Source of the DNA: Labia minor
Taxonomy: Eukaryota; Arthropoda; Insecta; Dermaptera; Spongiphoridae
Assembly (NCBI GenBank): GCA_963082975.1
Contig: OY720349.1
Location: 68,632,501 to 68,696,500 of the forward strand
Reading direction: 5' to 3'
Length of the DNA stretch: 64,000 nucleotides
Numbering within the stretch: position 1 is the stretch's first letter; each line of letters begins with the position of its first letter. Shown here piece after piece: positions 13,051 to 24,115 of this stretch. The notes beneath the pieces are model-generated. The model ran no database searches. It was given only the letters and a program-made list of their open reading frames with translations, and had not been told where the DNA came from. Position numbers and translations under genes: made by a program.

Positions 13051-14471
13051 TGAACGGAAGTGATGTGGGGTTTCGGAAAAGGGACCTAACTCTGCCCTTT
13101 TCGTTAATTAGAAAGGGAAATTAGTTCACGATATATAAACATGGGCGACTATTAACTTTAGCTCAATAATAATATATTGTACTTTAGCGACTTAGGATAT
13201 GACCTTAATACAAAAATAGAATACGCCTTGTCAGGATATGATTTTAAAATATGATGAAAATTTCAAAAATCGTTTTGATGGTATATTGTGCAAAGTTAAT
13301 TATAAAAATCTACACCAATTCGAAATGCAACATAATTCACATGAAAAAACTTTGATTTAATCAGATCTATTTTGTAAAATATTTAAAATTCTTCGGATAT
13401 AATTAAATACCTACAATTTTTTAAGAACTTAAGAACCTGAAGAACAAACATTGTCCTCTCTCACATATTCCACATTCTCTCTTAGTTCTTGATCTTCAAA
13501 ATTTAAGCTCTTTATGATGAATATAATCTATAAAATAGAAATAAAATAATAAAAACAAAAAAAAAAAAAAAAAAAAAAAAGGTAAAAGTTATTCATTTCT
13601 GATTATTTTTATTAAGGAGGATATGAAAACTTTAACAAATAATTTTATGATAAATTAAACTAAATTAATAAATCATCAACCAACATGTTAGGATAAAACT
13701 GAAATAGAAAAAAATTCTGCTTCAATTATTGAAATAACAAAAATAATAGAGATGATAGATTAGAGAACTCATTTATATTTAATATCCAACTTAACAGTAA
13801 TTATTTCAAAATGAATTGACATGCTTAAATTGACGTGAAATTTGAACCTCAATTTAGGTCATGTCAAACACGAACAAGTTTAAAATCCGTTAGGATTGAT
13901 TAAGCTGTTTTGTCAATGCAATGGAATGATGACGTACAAAAGGGTCCATACTACTTATTATTAAGTGTGATTAAGTATCAAATTATATCTACAAATTGGT
14001 AAATGTTACTGATCAATAATGAACGATTTGGTAATGAATTTCTTGCAAATTGATTATTGAAAAAAAAAAAAAAAATATAAATATAGGATAAACTTTAGAA
14101 AATCATTTCTGAATTGTTTTTCTAAATTATTAAAAAAAAAAAAAAAGAAAATTATAAATATTATATATATAAGAAAACTAAGATTTTAAAAATTGATCAT
14201 TGCCTTATCTGAAGTTAAAAGAACTTTGGCTTAAACCCAAATGGGTATAAATAAATATACATATGAATATATATGTTGACATTAATATTTATCCATCCGA
14301 TTTGATCAAATCTATAGATATTTTGTAATCCTAAATTTTGGAACCATAAAACTACAACATTGAAACAGAGAGGGAGAGAGAGATCGATCTCTGTCTCTCG
14401 CCGTTTTATGATATGGATTCCATTCATTCATTTATTTATTTATTTCAGGGGAATGAGGAGTGAGTTAAAAA

Positions 14472-14475
<4 letters not shown>

Positions 14476-14524
<49 letters not shown>
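14476..14524. repeat. (AT)n microsatellite
   Basis: About 24 uninterrupted AT units, the longest simple repeat in the window. It creates the YIYIY reading frame seen there, which is not a gene. Confidence 0.95.
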
Positions 14525-14530
<6 letters not shown>

Positions 14531-15876
14531 ATGATGGGTTAGTTTATTCGAAGAGAAATCTCGGAAAAAGAAATAAATATAAAAACGTTATTTTTTTTAT
14601 CGCGATATTAAAATTTATAGAATAATTAAAATATTTCATTTCTCCAAGGCTATTTTGTCTTACTCGATTTGAGAAATAATATATATTTTATTTTATTTTA
14701 TTTTAAATATTATTATTTTCTTCTTAAGAATATTGATTAAAAACGATAGAATATATATTATATATATATATATATACATATTTTTTAATGATTAAGATTA
14801 TTATTTAATTTCACACGCAAAAGTTTTCTAGTCATATTCTAACAATTCCATGCCCAATCCCCATTAATAATTCCATCAAATATATAAATACTTATAATTT
14901 TTATGAAATGCAGAAGACATTTTTTAATTTATTTTTTTTATTTTGTTTGTTATCTAAACCTTTAAGAAACAGAGACGAAATCTGTATCGTTGATAAGATA
15001 GATTATTTCTTATAGTGAAATCAGAAATTGAGATATTTCCGTTCTTTTGACTGATTTATGTACAGGCATAAAACATTCATAATTTCCATAAAATAGTATG
15101 AATAATAAGATCGAGAATGGATAAAATCGCAATTCAGAGGTGATTTAGTGTAATAGATGATGTCCTCTAATGTTGATTGTTAACGGTTTTCTTCAACAAA
15201 AATAAATAAACACAATTTCTTACAAGTTTAATTGTTTGTTTTTTTATCAAATAATGATATTAGAAAATTCAACATTGTGTACATGCTAAAAACAAATAAT
15301 TCTATATAAATCATCAATTCTGACGATAGGAATAATAATCTCTTATTGTTAGTTTCAAATTGAAAAAATATGTATATTTATTACCTTCATTTACATATGT
15401 AGATGCAACTAAAAATAATTTTCTATATGAATATGTAAAAGTAATCCAATTAACCTTGGAATTTGAAATCTAATGAACATTAAGAGAATCAATTGAAAGT
15501 AATATTTGTTTTTTATTTTTAAATAATATTATATCAATTATGAATCAATTTAAATGGATGTGAATGTAATAAATATAGTAATTTATTTTTAAGTAGGAAA
15601 ATATGAATGTATAAATTATAATAATGAATATCGATTTAAAAGATCAACCAATTCTTTATCGTTGGACATTCGCAATAATTGAAAAACACATTTCAGTTTA
15701 TATATTTTATATTTATTATTCAATTAAAACCGAAACCATTTTTGTTATTGAATGTTTCATATGTTTCATTCGATATTTAACGAATTGATTTTGATTTCTT
15801 CTCCTTTATCAACTATCTAAGATAAGAATATGCTTTATAAAAATTAATAAGAATGATAACATCTGTACAATTATTT

Positions 15877-15915
<39 letters not shown>

Positions 15916-15925
15916 AATTATTTTG

Positions 15926-16170
15926 CCGGTTGTATTATATGGGTGTGAGGCATGGTCTATGACCTTATGAGATGAGAGTAGATTTAGATAGAGTATTTGA
16001 GAATAAGATTCTTCGCAGCATTTATGGACCAAAAAAAGATGAGGTCACCTGGGAATGGCGGAGACTGCATAACGAGGAATTGTGAATGATCTCTATGCAT
16101 TTCCAAATAAAGTTAGAATTATAATATCGAGAAGACTGCGATGGACAGGGCACGTGGCTAGAAAGGGTTA
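15926..16170 (+). pseudogene. LINE reverse-transcriptase C-terminal fragment (decayed)
   Basis: Translated pieces in different frames read VVLYGCEAWSMTL, then NKILRSIYGPKKDE and WEWRRLHNEEL, then RRLRWTGHVARKG. This series is the familiar end of non-LTR retrotransposon polyproteins (YGCEAW, ILR, GPK, EWRR, RRLRW.GHVAR). It is broken by at least three stops and two frameshifts, so it is an old 5'-truncated insertion. TA microsatellites flank it (15881-15912 and 16205-16223). Confidence 0.8.
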
Positions 16171-16223
16171 CAGTTATGTTTCTTGTGGCCAAGAACTTTC
16201 GAGTATATATATATATATATATA

Positions 16224-16969
16224 AAGTCTGATTATTAAACGGGTTAAATCTTAATTTTATTTGTAATTTTGATATTATAGTTACTCTTTATTAGGAAAAC
16301 CAATTAAAATGGCTAAAAAATGAGATCTATAGGTACACACCTCCAAAACATTGTAATAAGTGAATTTCACAATTCTACTTGAAATTGTATTAGAGAATGA
16401 AAATCCATTTCTTTTGACCATGAAATCGATTTTTTTTTTTGGAAAAATATTTTCAACTCAAAAGACAAAAGAGCAATATATTATTTAGTTCTTTTGATAA
16501 AACATTTACCCACATTCCCATACGTCCATTGGTAGACAATTCGATTCTCCTCCCATTTCCCCTCTCTCAAAACACCTCACACTCCTTGTCCTCCCGTACC
16601 ACAGAAAAGAATTTATTTATTGAACTCTCCCCCAATATATGTATTCAATAAAATTTCAATATCGAATTGTTTTCTTAGCCTTAAAAATTAAAGGTATTTG
16701 AGTGGTGGTGTTTCATCGAACAAAGCACAAACCTGGCTTAACCACCCGATGGATAGAAATACCTAACGTGCTTTTCGCATTATGGTATTTTATAGGTATT
16801 ATAAGATACCACGAAAGCTAGTAAATTGATACTGGTGGCTTGTCCTTAATTACCTTTCACGTGTTTCCGTTTCAACCTGCCCTTAAGTCAAGCATCCCCG
16901 TTTAATAAGATGCTAATCAGCGGGCGGATCTGTTTATTCCACCTACAGTTACGGTATACATTGTAATTG
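16224..16969. other. Island at about 16480-16969 left of the hAT element
   Basis: Base composition becomes balanced toward the hAT insertion site and stays so on the other side (20312-20540), so the transposon landed inside one island. A 70-codon frame at 16439-16651 has no known content. Confidence 0.5.
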
Positions 16970-16977
16970 TTCTACAC
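16970..16977. repeat. Left target-site duplication of the hAT element
   Basis: TTCTACAC, identical to the copy at 20304-20311. Confidence 0.9.
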
Positions 16978-17444
16978 CAGTGGTTCTTAAACTGTGGTCC
17001 GCGGACCCCTGGGGGTCCGCGAAGCCTTTACTGGGGGTCCGCGGTCCTCGGAAAAAAATCATCGTAAAAATATATACATATATAAATATTTAAAGTTCAT
17101 TGTTTAACTATATCCTCCTAGAGAATTACGGCTATAATTTAATACTATTAATAATACTATTTTATTTTATTAAATTGATAATTATGTCAATTAATTTTTT
17201 GTGAATAAATAAACATATATAAAAAACTATATATAAAATTTGAATTTTCATCCATTCATTCATTTAAAATCATTTTTCGATTGTTCCTTTAAAATAACCC
17301 CTCTTAGGGGCTCGGAAGGGGAGGCATATAAGGGAATTTTCTTTCACTTTGTTATTGGGGAAAACCAGGGGAGGGGACAGTCTTACCCGGAAAAACCCAA
17401 ATTGTCAGCGTCCACTCTGGGGTTTTAAACAGTTTTAAAGCAAA

Positions 17445-17554
17445 TGTTAATTATAAGTTCATTTCTCAACGAGTTGTATCTTTAAATTATTTTTATTAAT
17501 GTTAATTATAAGTTCATTTCTCAACGAGTTGTATCTTTAAATTATTTTTATTAA
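17445..17554. repeat. Tandem duplication, 55-bp unit, two copies (inside the hAT element)
   Basis: The block starting TGTTAATTATAAGTTCATTT is repeated with period 55 and appears identical. It lies in the hAT 5' region, upstream of the transposase. Confidence 0.9.
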
Positions 17555-17740
17555 TTTAATTAATTATAATTAAATTATAGCTAATAATAGTTTATTATAG
17601 CTAATAATTTTTTTTAATTTTTAGTGTAATTTGCATGATCATTATTTTATAAAAACACTAAACACATTTTGCAATTTCCCAGAAAGGCTGTTTTTGAGAG
17701 TAAGTATAAGTTAGTTTTATGAATAAAAAATATTTATTTT

Positions 17741-17829
17741 AATAATATTTTAGAATCAAATTACGAAATTAATAATATTTTAGAATCAAATTACGAAATT
17801 AATAATATTTTAGAATCAAATTACGAAAT
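17741..17829. repeat. Tandem repeat, 30-bp unit, three copies (inside the hAT element)
   Basis: AATAATATTTTAGAATCAAA plus TTACGAAATT repeats at 17741, 17771 and 17801 without visible change, about 230 bp upstream of the transposase start. Confidence 0.92.
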
Positions 17830-17852
17830 ATATTTATTATATAAATTAATAT

Positions 17853-18027
17853 TCATTTAAAATGATATTAAATCATTTATTTAAAATGATTTAAAACATT
17901 TATTAAAATGATTTAAAACATTCATTTAAAATGATATTAAAACATTCATTTAAAATCATATTAAAACATAGCTAGTAAATAATAATTCGTTATATTTATA
18001 TTATATTTATATTATATTTATATTATT
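17853..18027. repeat. Degenerate tandem array of AAAATGAT-type and TATATTTATAT units
   Basis: About five copies of an ATTCATTTAAAATGATATTA-like unit run from 17853 to 17968, followed by a TTATATTTATA array (17990-18025). This is the third tandem block in the presumed promoter/leader of the hAT transposase. Confidence 0.8.
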
Positions 18028-18058
18028 GTAGTTCAATGTTAATAAATTACTCCATAAA

Positions 18059-19267
18059 ATGGATCGTTGGCTACAAACTGGTTCAACACAGAAACGGAAA
18101 GAATCAGATGATGAGGCATCAACAGCAAACTCTACCAAGAAACGCAAAACTAGAAAATATTCGGATGATTATTTATCATTTGGATTTACTTATATTTGCA
18201 ACAATGATGTGGAAAGACCAGTCTGCGTTCTATGTCAGGAAAGTTTATCCAATGAAAGTATGAAACCTGCTAATCTCAGACGTCATTTACAAACAAAGCA
18301 CAGCGAGCATGTTAGTAAGTCTATCGAATTTTTTAAAATGAAAAAAGAAGAACTTAATTCAAGTCAGAAATTGATGGTAAAGACGGGATCTGGTGGTATG
18401 AGTAAGAAAGCAGTAATGGCATCATATGAAGTAGCTCTACTTATTGCTAAAGCAGGAAAGCCGCATAATATAGCAGAGCAATTAATTCTTCCTGCTACAA
18501 AAGTAATTACAAATATAATGTTAGGAACTAAAGCAGCAAACGATATAAATTTGATTTCATTATCAAATGATACGGTTAAGAATAGGATTGAAGACATGTC
18601 ATGTAATATAAAAGAAGAATTAATATCGAGAGTGCGCAAAAGTCACTATTACTCATTACAATTGGATGAAAGTACTGATGTCACTAATAATGCCAATTTG
18701 TTAGCTTTCATTAGATATGAGTTTGAAAATCAAATACAAGAAGATGTATTGTTTTGTGATTCACTACCTTCACGAACGACAGCTAATGACATATTTAACA
18801 GTTTGAATAATTTTATAACCGAAAATGAAATAGAGTGGCCAAAATGTGTTGGAATTTGCACTGATGGTGCTCGTGCAATGTCAGGTACAAGAACTGGATT
18901 GATTGCTCTTATTAAAAATGTTGCGCCTCAGGTTGTTTGGAATCATTGCTGCATTCACAGAGAATCATTAGCAGCCAAAAATATGTCACCAGATTTGAAA
19001 AGAACATTAGACGAAGTAGTTAAAATTGTCAATTTCATTAAGGCTCGTCCACTTAATTCCAGAGTTTTTAAAATTTTGTGTGAGGAAATGGGTAGTCAAC
19101 ATACACATTTATTATTACATACAGATGTACGTTGGTTGTCCCGCGGGAAAGTACTCATTCGCCTTTTTGAGCTTCGAGATGAAATACGATTGTTTTTAAT
19201 AGATGCGCATTTTGAACTGACCGAATGTTTCAATGATTTTATCTGGTTAGCTAGGGGGCTTACTTGA
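18059..19267 (+). CDS. hAT transposase, N-terminal part (BED zinc finger and first half of the RNase H-like domain)
   Basis: This is a 402-codon reading frame starting MDRWLQTGS. Residues about 56-81 form a BED-type zinc finger (C56, C59, H76, H81) that would bind the transposon ends. The RNase H-like domain follows, with candidate catalytic D203 in LDESTD and D269 in CTDGARAMSG, the hAT cysteine/histidine signature WNHCCIHRES (294-303) and the TDVRWLSRG motif (355-363). The sequence resembles ZBED5, SCAND3 and GTF2IRD2-type hAT-derived proteins (family recall). The frame ends at a TGA (19265-19267) just after WLARG, where related proteins continue without interruption, so this is a truncated half of one ancestral gene. 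An overlapping start at 18036 lies in another frame and is a shadow. The codons upstream show no other disruption. Confidence 0.92.
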   Translation: MDRWLQTGSTQKRKESDDEASTANSTKKRKTRKYSDDYLSFGFTYICNNDVERPVCVLCQESLSNESMKPANLRRHLQTKHSEHVSKSIEFFKMKKEELNSSQKLMVKTGSGGMSKKAVMASYEVALLIAKAGKPHNIAEQLILPATKVITNIMLGTKAANDINLISLSNDTVKNRIEDMSCNIKEELISRVRKSHYYSLQLDESTDVTNNANLLAFIRYEFENQIQEDVLFCDSLPSRTTANDIFNSLNNFITENEIEWPKCVGICTDGARAMSGTRTGLIALIKNVAPQVVWNHCCIHRESLAAKNMSPDLKRTLDEVVKIVNFIKARPLNSRVFKILCEEMGSQHTHLLLHTDVRWLSRGKVLIRLFELRDEIRLFLIDAHFELTECFNDFIWLARGLT

Positions 19268-19917
19268 CTGATATTTTTACAAAATTGAACGAACTTAATT
19301 TGAGCCTGCAAGGTACTGTTGTAAATATATTTAAAGTTGAAGATAAAATAGAAGCAATGATTAAAAAAATCGACTTGTGGTCGAAACGCATCCAGAACGG
19401 TGTATATGAGTCTTTTCCAACTCTCAATGATTTCATAGAAAGCTCCAGTGAAAAATTGCTTAATCAAACGCGTCAATTATTTGTTGAACATTTAATTACT
19501 TTGAAAAGCAACTTCAGGAAGTATTTTTCTACTCCTGATCCTTGCAATAACTGGATCAGAGATCCATTTAATATGGAAATTACAAATGCTAAACATTTAT
19601 CTGCACCTGAACAAGATATTCTCGTGGAATTATCATGTGATACAACTTATAAACTAAAATTTAACAAAACTGAATTGAGCAACTTTTGGTTACTTCTCAG
19701 GTCAGATTATCCTGCGCTTGCAAATAAAGCACTTCAACACTTGATTCCATTCTGCACAACATATTTATGCGAACAAGCTTTTTCGGTACTATTTTATATT
19801 AAGTCTAAATATAGAAACAAATTAAATGTAGAGCCGGATCTTAGATTAAAAGTTTCCAATATTAAGCCAGATATTGAGATTCTTGTTTCAAGAAAACAAC
19901 TGCATACATCTCATTAA
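19255..19917 (+). pseudogene. hAT transposase, C-terminal part, separated by a frameshift (third catalytic residue and dimerisation domain)
   Basis: The open frame continues the transposase one base out of register with the N-terminal part. It is open from 19255 after a TAG at 19252-19254, and its first recognisable residues are AYLTDIFTKLNEL. Counting from the leucine at 19264 (a TTG codon, not a real start), residue 170 is the glutamate of CEQAFSVL, the expected third acidic catalytic residue. The hAT C-terminal dimerisation region follows (KSKYRNKLNVEPDLRLKVSN). The frames are offset as expected for loss of one base in or beside the five-G run at 19254-19258. Together the halves make about 618 residues, a normal length for this family, so nothing else is missing. 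The gene is probably inactive unless the shift is a sequencing error or is bypassed by ribosomal slippage. The stop TAA (19915-19917) lies within a long inverted repeat. Confidence 0.88.
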
Positions 19918-19952
19918 ATATGTAAGTTATATTTAATGAGATAGATGCAGTT
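19898..19952. repeat. 24-bp inverted repeat over the transposase stop codon
   Basis: Arms 19898-19921 and 19929-19952 match at 22 of 24 positions, with a 2-nt internal mismatch, around a 7-nt loop GTAAGTT. The left arm includes the last six codons and the TAA. In RNA this would be a very stable hairpin at the end of the reading frame. Confidence 0.85.
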
Positions 19953-20096
19953 ATTTTTTAAAATATTTCTTATTTAATATTTTCTGAAAAAAATTATAAA
20001 ATATTTATATGAATTTAATGTAAGTACCCATTATAATTTGTGAGATTTGTTGCTATGACAATGTTTGTATTTTCTTTCTTCAATATTATAATTTCT

Positions 20097-20102
20097 AATA
20101 AA
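20097..20102 (+). terminator. Polyadenylation signal candidate of the hAT transposase
   Basis: AATAAA lies 180 bp after the transposase stop and inside the element. It is plausible, but chance hits are common in DNA this AT-rich. Confidence 0.35.
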
Positions 20103-20303
20103 ATGTGTTCTACAATATGCAAAAAAATCGTTATTCACCAATCACTGTTAGAAATATTCATCATATATCCTTGTCCTTATGAGATCGTAAGCCAGAAATT
20201 AATTAATAAAATGACGTAAAGTACCTAAAGTTGTGATGGGGGTCCGTCAAAAAAAATTTTTTCAAGTGGGGGTCCGTGGAGTACATAAGTTTAAGAACCT
20301 ATG

Positions 20304-20311
20304 TTCTACAC
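20304..20311. repeat. Right target-site duplication of the hAT element
   Basis: TTCTACAC, identical to the copy at 16970-16977. The 8-bp length is diagnostic for hAT elements. Confidence 0.9.
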
Positions 20312-21215
20312 GTGTACAACATTTCTCTATTAAGCATTTGTGACCGTGTCGACTGTCAGGTGGGGTCACCACCGCACTACCTTCATTAGAATTAATTATA
20401 CATACCGGGGGCAATATGTTGTTATTAATGTTTGCTGTCCGGGATTACATATGGGTTAATCTGCCAAATTGCATGCCAACACCACCCTCCCTCCCACTAT
20501 CCACCCTCATTTGTTTCTTTTAATAACTAGTCAAGATTTCCATATAAATGTATCGGTCTGGGTTAATATTTCATTTGAAAAATTGAAAGTGAAAAAGAAA
20601 ATATATTTCACATTTATAAAAAATTCCAAAAAGTATAGATTGTTTCTTCTATCGAAAAATAATTTTAAATCGAATTCAAAATATATCCCAATTAGAATGT
20701 GTGATTATATATATTTATATATATAATTTAAGAATTAGAAATAAAAAATATTTTATTTATAAAAAATAATTAATTATATAATACTTTTACATAATATATT
20801 TAGATATTATCGTATCCTAATTTATTATTTAGAGGTATGCATTGATTTCTAAGAAACAAGTATAAAAAAAACTTGATCATCATATTTTAATATAAAAATA
20901 GTAATAGATTGAATAAGAGAGTATATATTATAATATATAAAAAGTTTTACAGGGATGAAAAAGAAATAAACTTCTGATCGTATATCTACCGAAAAGAAAG
21001 AAATAACTACATTACACGGAGAATTGAAATTCAATTATCCTTAATAAATATTAAATTAACCATTATTATAAATATGACAGTATTATATTTTATTATATAA
21101 TATTATAAAATAAAAATGTTTCAACGAATGCCTTCGGTTAAGGTTAAATCTATCAACTTTAGTCAGTTGCGTTTTTAGTGGAGATATCTTCTTTAGGTAT
21201 TAAATAAATCAAATA

Positions 21216-21246
<31 letters not shown>

Positions 21247-22880
21247 GTATAATTATTTATAAATGAATGTGTGTTAATTAAGGTAGGTTTCTGTTTAAGA
21301 TGCTGTAGGTTATTTCCATATTATATATAGATGGTCACCACAGGCCCCACTAATTAATTTTAACTAATTCATGAATTTACATACATTAGAGGTGATTTTG
21401 TCTAATGATTGTGGTTAAAATTAACATAAATTGATTTTTTCAAATATTAAGTTTGTTTTTAAACAGATTTGGTATATATAGTATAGTTATATATATATAT
21501 TAGAAAAAAATGTGATCATATTCTTAAATAAAAAAATTTAAACCTCTCTCTCTCGCTCTAATCAACTAATAATAAATAATTTTCCACAATAATACCCTCA
21601 TTTAGAAGACAATATATACTATATATATTTATATTTTGTGACCGTTATAAGATAATAATCCAGATTAACATAATAATGGGACTTTACAATAGTAATTTTA
21701 TTATAGTATCATATTTTAAAAATTCAACACCTTAAACAGACATTTAATTTTAAAAAATAAAGAGATAATTTTTTCAAATTGATACAGTGGTACAATATTA
21801 TGACATTTTCTATATTCAATGATAACATTTTAAATTTTAACCATTATCTATTTAAATTTATTTGTATATTTTATCATTTTAAAATTTATTAAAAAAAAAT
21901 AATATTAAAAATATTATTTTTAATCTAAATTATTATTTTACAAGTGTTGCTTCTAAGAAAATAGTTTGAAAGTTTGAGGAATATATATATAAATCAAAAA
22001 ACAAGAACCAAAGAAACATCAAAATCCTTATAAAGAAAGCAACTGTTTCCTTTGTCCCAAAAATAGGTGGTCGTGAGCATATCATTTAAATGAAAATTTT
22101 CAAATTCAATTTTGTTTTTCCTACTCACTTTACACCTTTCCACTTCGTCATGATGTTGAAATTCAAAAATAGAAAAAAAAAAAAAAAAAAAAAACTATAA
22201 TATAATTTATATTTATTTTAAGGGTAGTATATTGAAAACTTTGTGTTTTTTTTTTTGTTGGTCCATATTTTCACTTCGCCAAGACCATCCTACTCCTTTA
22301 TCCAGGGGGTAGATGGATTCGGAACCTTGCTTTCTGCAACAAGAGTACTTTTTTTTATCCGGTATATCTGGGTTGCCGTTTGTTCATTCTCTTCCACCTA
22401 CACACCTTCACACTTCACTATCCTACAACCCCCTCCATTTTTTCCTCCAACTCCGACTCTCCTCGATATGCACACATGTTCCCGAAAGGATCGATCTTGT
22501 CGAAATCCGACAAATATCGGCGCGTCCCTGTTGAATATCTGCCATAGCACCAGCCACATTCGCCCTTGCAATTTCCTCCCCTTGACTGCCATCCCCATTC
22601 ACACCACATCGCATCCTGCCTTCATATTTTTCTTCAACTCACATCACTCTCACCCTCTCAAAGCAATTTCTTTATTCAGGCATCTAGGAGACTTCTAAAC
22701 TCATCTCTTCAGGCATTTTGATCTAATATATTTAGTCTAATCATAAATTTGAAGAAAAAAAAGCAAAACAAAACAAATATTGTCTTAGAAAAGGTCTGAT
22801 AGAAATGTAGTATTTTCAATAGAGAAATATTTTTGGCATATTTATTATAGTTTATTTAATATTTAACTTATCTTAGAAAT
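20312..22880. other. Island remnant 20312-20540, AT-rich DNA, then CT-rich island 22243-22700
   Basis: The segment 22243-22700 is strongly pyrimidine-rich on the plus strand and open for 151 codons in one frame and for 60-73 in several others. Being open in many frames at once and low in complexity argues against coding. Between the islands nothing was recognised. Confidence 0.5.
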
Positions 22881-23190
22881 AAGTTGACCTGTGGCTAGGC
22901 GCAGAACCCACCGACGGTTTGAAATAAATTAATTTCCAGCTACAGAAACAATTTCAAATAATTTAAATGTATCTATTAATGCAATAAAAAACAGATAGGC
23001 ATATAACATAAATATTTTTAATTTTATTTTATTTATTATATGTATATATCTAAGACCAGGCTGTGACGTCATGAATGGCTGGATGACGTCATATAATTTT
23101 AAATTAAGAAAAAACTAATGAAGAGGATAAAACCAATACAAAGTGCATGATTCTTGGAGATATGTAAAAAAATCTCCTCGTGTGAAATTT
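22881..23190 (+). mobile_element. R1 interspersed repeat, copy D (3'-truncated)
   Basis: Begins AAGTTGACCTGTGGCTAGG as in copy A and runs collinear to GTGTGAAATTT, then stops, lacking the ACGG run and right end. Both TGACGTCA sites are intact (23064-23071 and 23084-23091) with the same 20-bp spacing. Confidence 0.85.
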
Positions 23191-24107
23191 TATAATTTAA
23201 ATTATAAATGTAATATCATTGTATAATAGTTATAAAAAAAATATTAACAAATATTAATACATTTACAAAATTGCTCCTGGAAAGTAGATAATCAGTTTTA
23301 CAATGAAAGTTCCGAGAAAAATACAATTCAAATTAACAAATTTTTTTATTTTTCATCTAATTTCATAATATATAATTGATTATACATTCTTATATATATT
23401 CATAGCCACAAACTCATTTATTTTTATTTATATAGATATCTAGATAAATTAATTATTATTGATTATATGTCTGATATATAGAATGAATGAATGAATGAAT
23501 AATAAAAATAATATTAAAGACGAATTGAAACAAAGGAAATAAGCTACTTGAAAAACTATAAAAGAAAAGGTTCTCAAAAAAAAAAAATAAATAAATAAAA
23601 TAATAATAAATAAATAAAAATATATATATTTATATAAATTATACACTAAATCACATTATTAATATTCATAAAACTATAATTATTATAACACACATTTATA
23701 TGAGAATAAGACAAAATGATTATCTGCACTTTTATATGATTATGATTTAAAGTAATGTTACATAAAATAACTGTTTATAAATAGATATACTAGTTAAGTA
23801 AAGTAAAAAGAAAGGGGAGAAAAAGAACTAAAAGAAGTGCTGGTAAACAAGCCTAACACTTTAAGACAAAGTTCGAAGAACATTTAAGTACTATTGTGTT
23901 CTAAATAAAGAAGAAGTTTTAATGAGAAAATCATGGTAATTACTTGAGTTGGAATTTAGAATAATCCTTAATCAGTCAGCCTAGAATGAACTTTCGAATG
24001 GTAAGAGAAAAAATCTAAATACTTTTTTACTTGTTTGATTACAGAAAATTACTATGTGTAAAGAAGAATGAGATGATTAATGAAATGAGCTTGTTGAGGT
24101 TGTAATT
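23191..24107. other. AT-rich intronic DNA next to the RRM2 exon
   Basis: Simple AT-rich sequence with an AATG repeat near 23480. No further exon is visible within 900 nt downstream (minus strand) of the RRM2 exon. Confidence 0.6.
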
Positions 24108-24115
24108 CAACTTAC
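24108..24115 (-). promoter_or_regulatory. 5' splice site of the RRM2 exon
   Basis: The minus strand reads GCG|GTAAGTTG, a consensus intron start directly after the last codon of the RRM2 exon. It is the main evidence for the 3' border of the exon. Confidence 0.8.

Larger units (their letters stand above)
12725..15880. other. Island at 12725-13110, then AT-rich DNA
   Basis: The island (about 385 bp, with CTCGCGGCCGAAG and CCACCCATTGGG) includes the GGA/GT microsatellites. From 13111 on there is only a long A tract (13556-13580) and AT repeats. Confidence 0.55.
16978..20303 (+). mobile_element. Complete hAT-superfamily DNA transposon (Charlie/ZBED5-like)
   Basis: The element is bounded by an 8-bp duplication TTCTACAC (16970-16977 and 20304-20311), the hAT hallmark. 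The left end is CAGTGGTTCTTAAACTGTGG and the right end, reverse-complemented, is CATAGGTTCTTAAACTTATG, 14 of 16 identical over the outer bases. Both ends carry repeated GGGTCCGC/GGGTCCGT motifs just inside (16995-17045 and 20239-20279), probable transposase-binding subterminal repeats. The 3326-bp body holds a broken transposase gene (18059-19917), short tandem repeats upstream of it and an AATAAA signal at 20097-20102. It lies antisense to the host gene. The CAGTGGTTCT ends resemble the Charlie/hAT-5 type (family knowledge). Exact flanking duplications suggest a fairly recent insertion. Confidence 0.93.
1..24115 (-). other. Intron downstream of the RRM2 exon (partial, at least 24.1 kb)
   Basis: Everything left of the exon is inferred to be one intron of the Rox8/TIA1-like gene, because no sequence for the rest of RRM2, RRM3 or a glutamine-rich tail could be recognised on the minus strand. 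It hosts R1 copies, a TA-flanked transposon, a LINE fragment and the hAT element. The alternative is that a short or diverged exon was missed by eye. Confidence 0.6.

Noticed and set aside
18364-18639. 91-codon minus-strand frame antisense to the hAT transposase (and a 126-codon one at 19096-19476)
   Set aside because: Both are mirror shadows of the transposase coding strand.
22243-22698. 151-codon plus-strand reading frame
   Set aside because: The region is pyrimidine-rich, so stops are rare; several other frames on both strands are open too, and no domain or bounded splice sites are seen.
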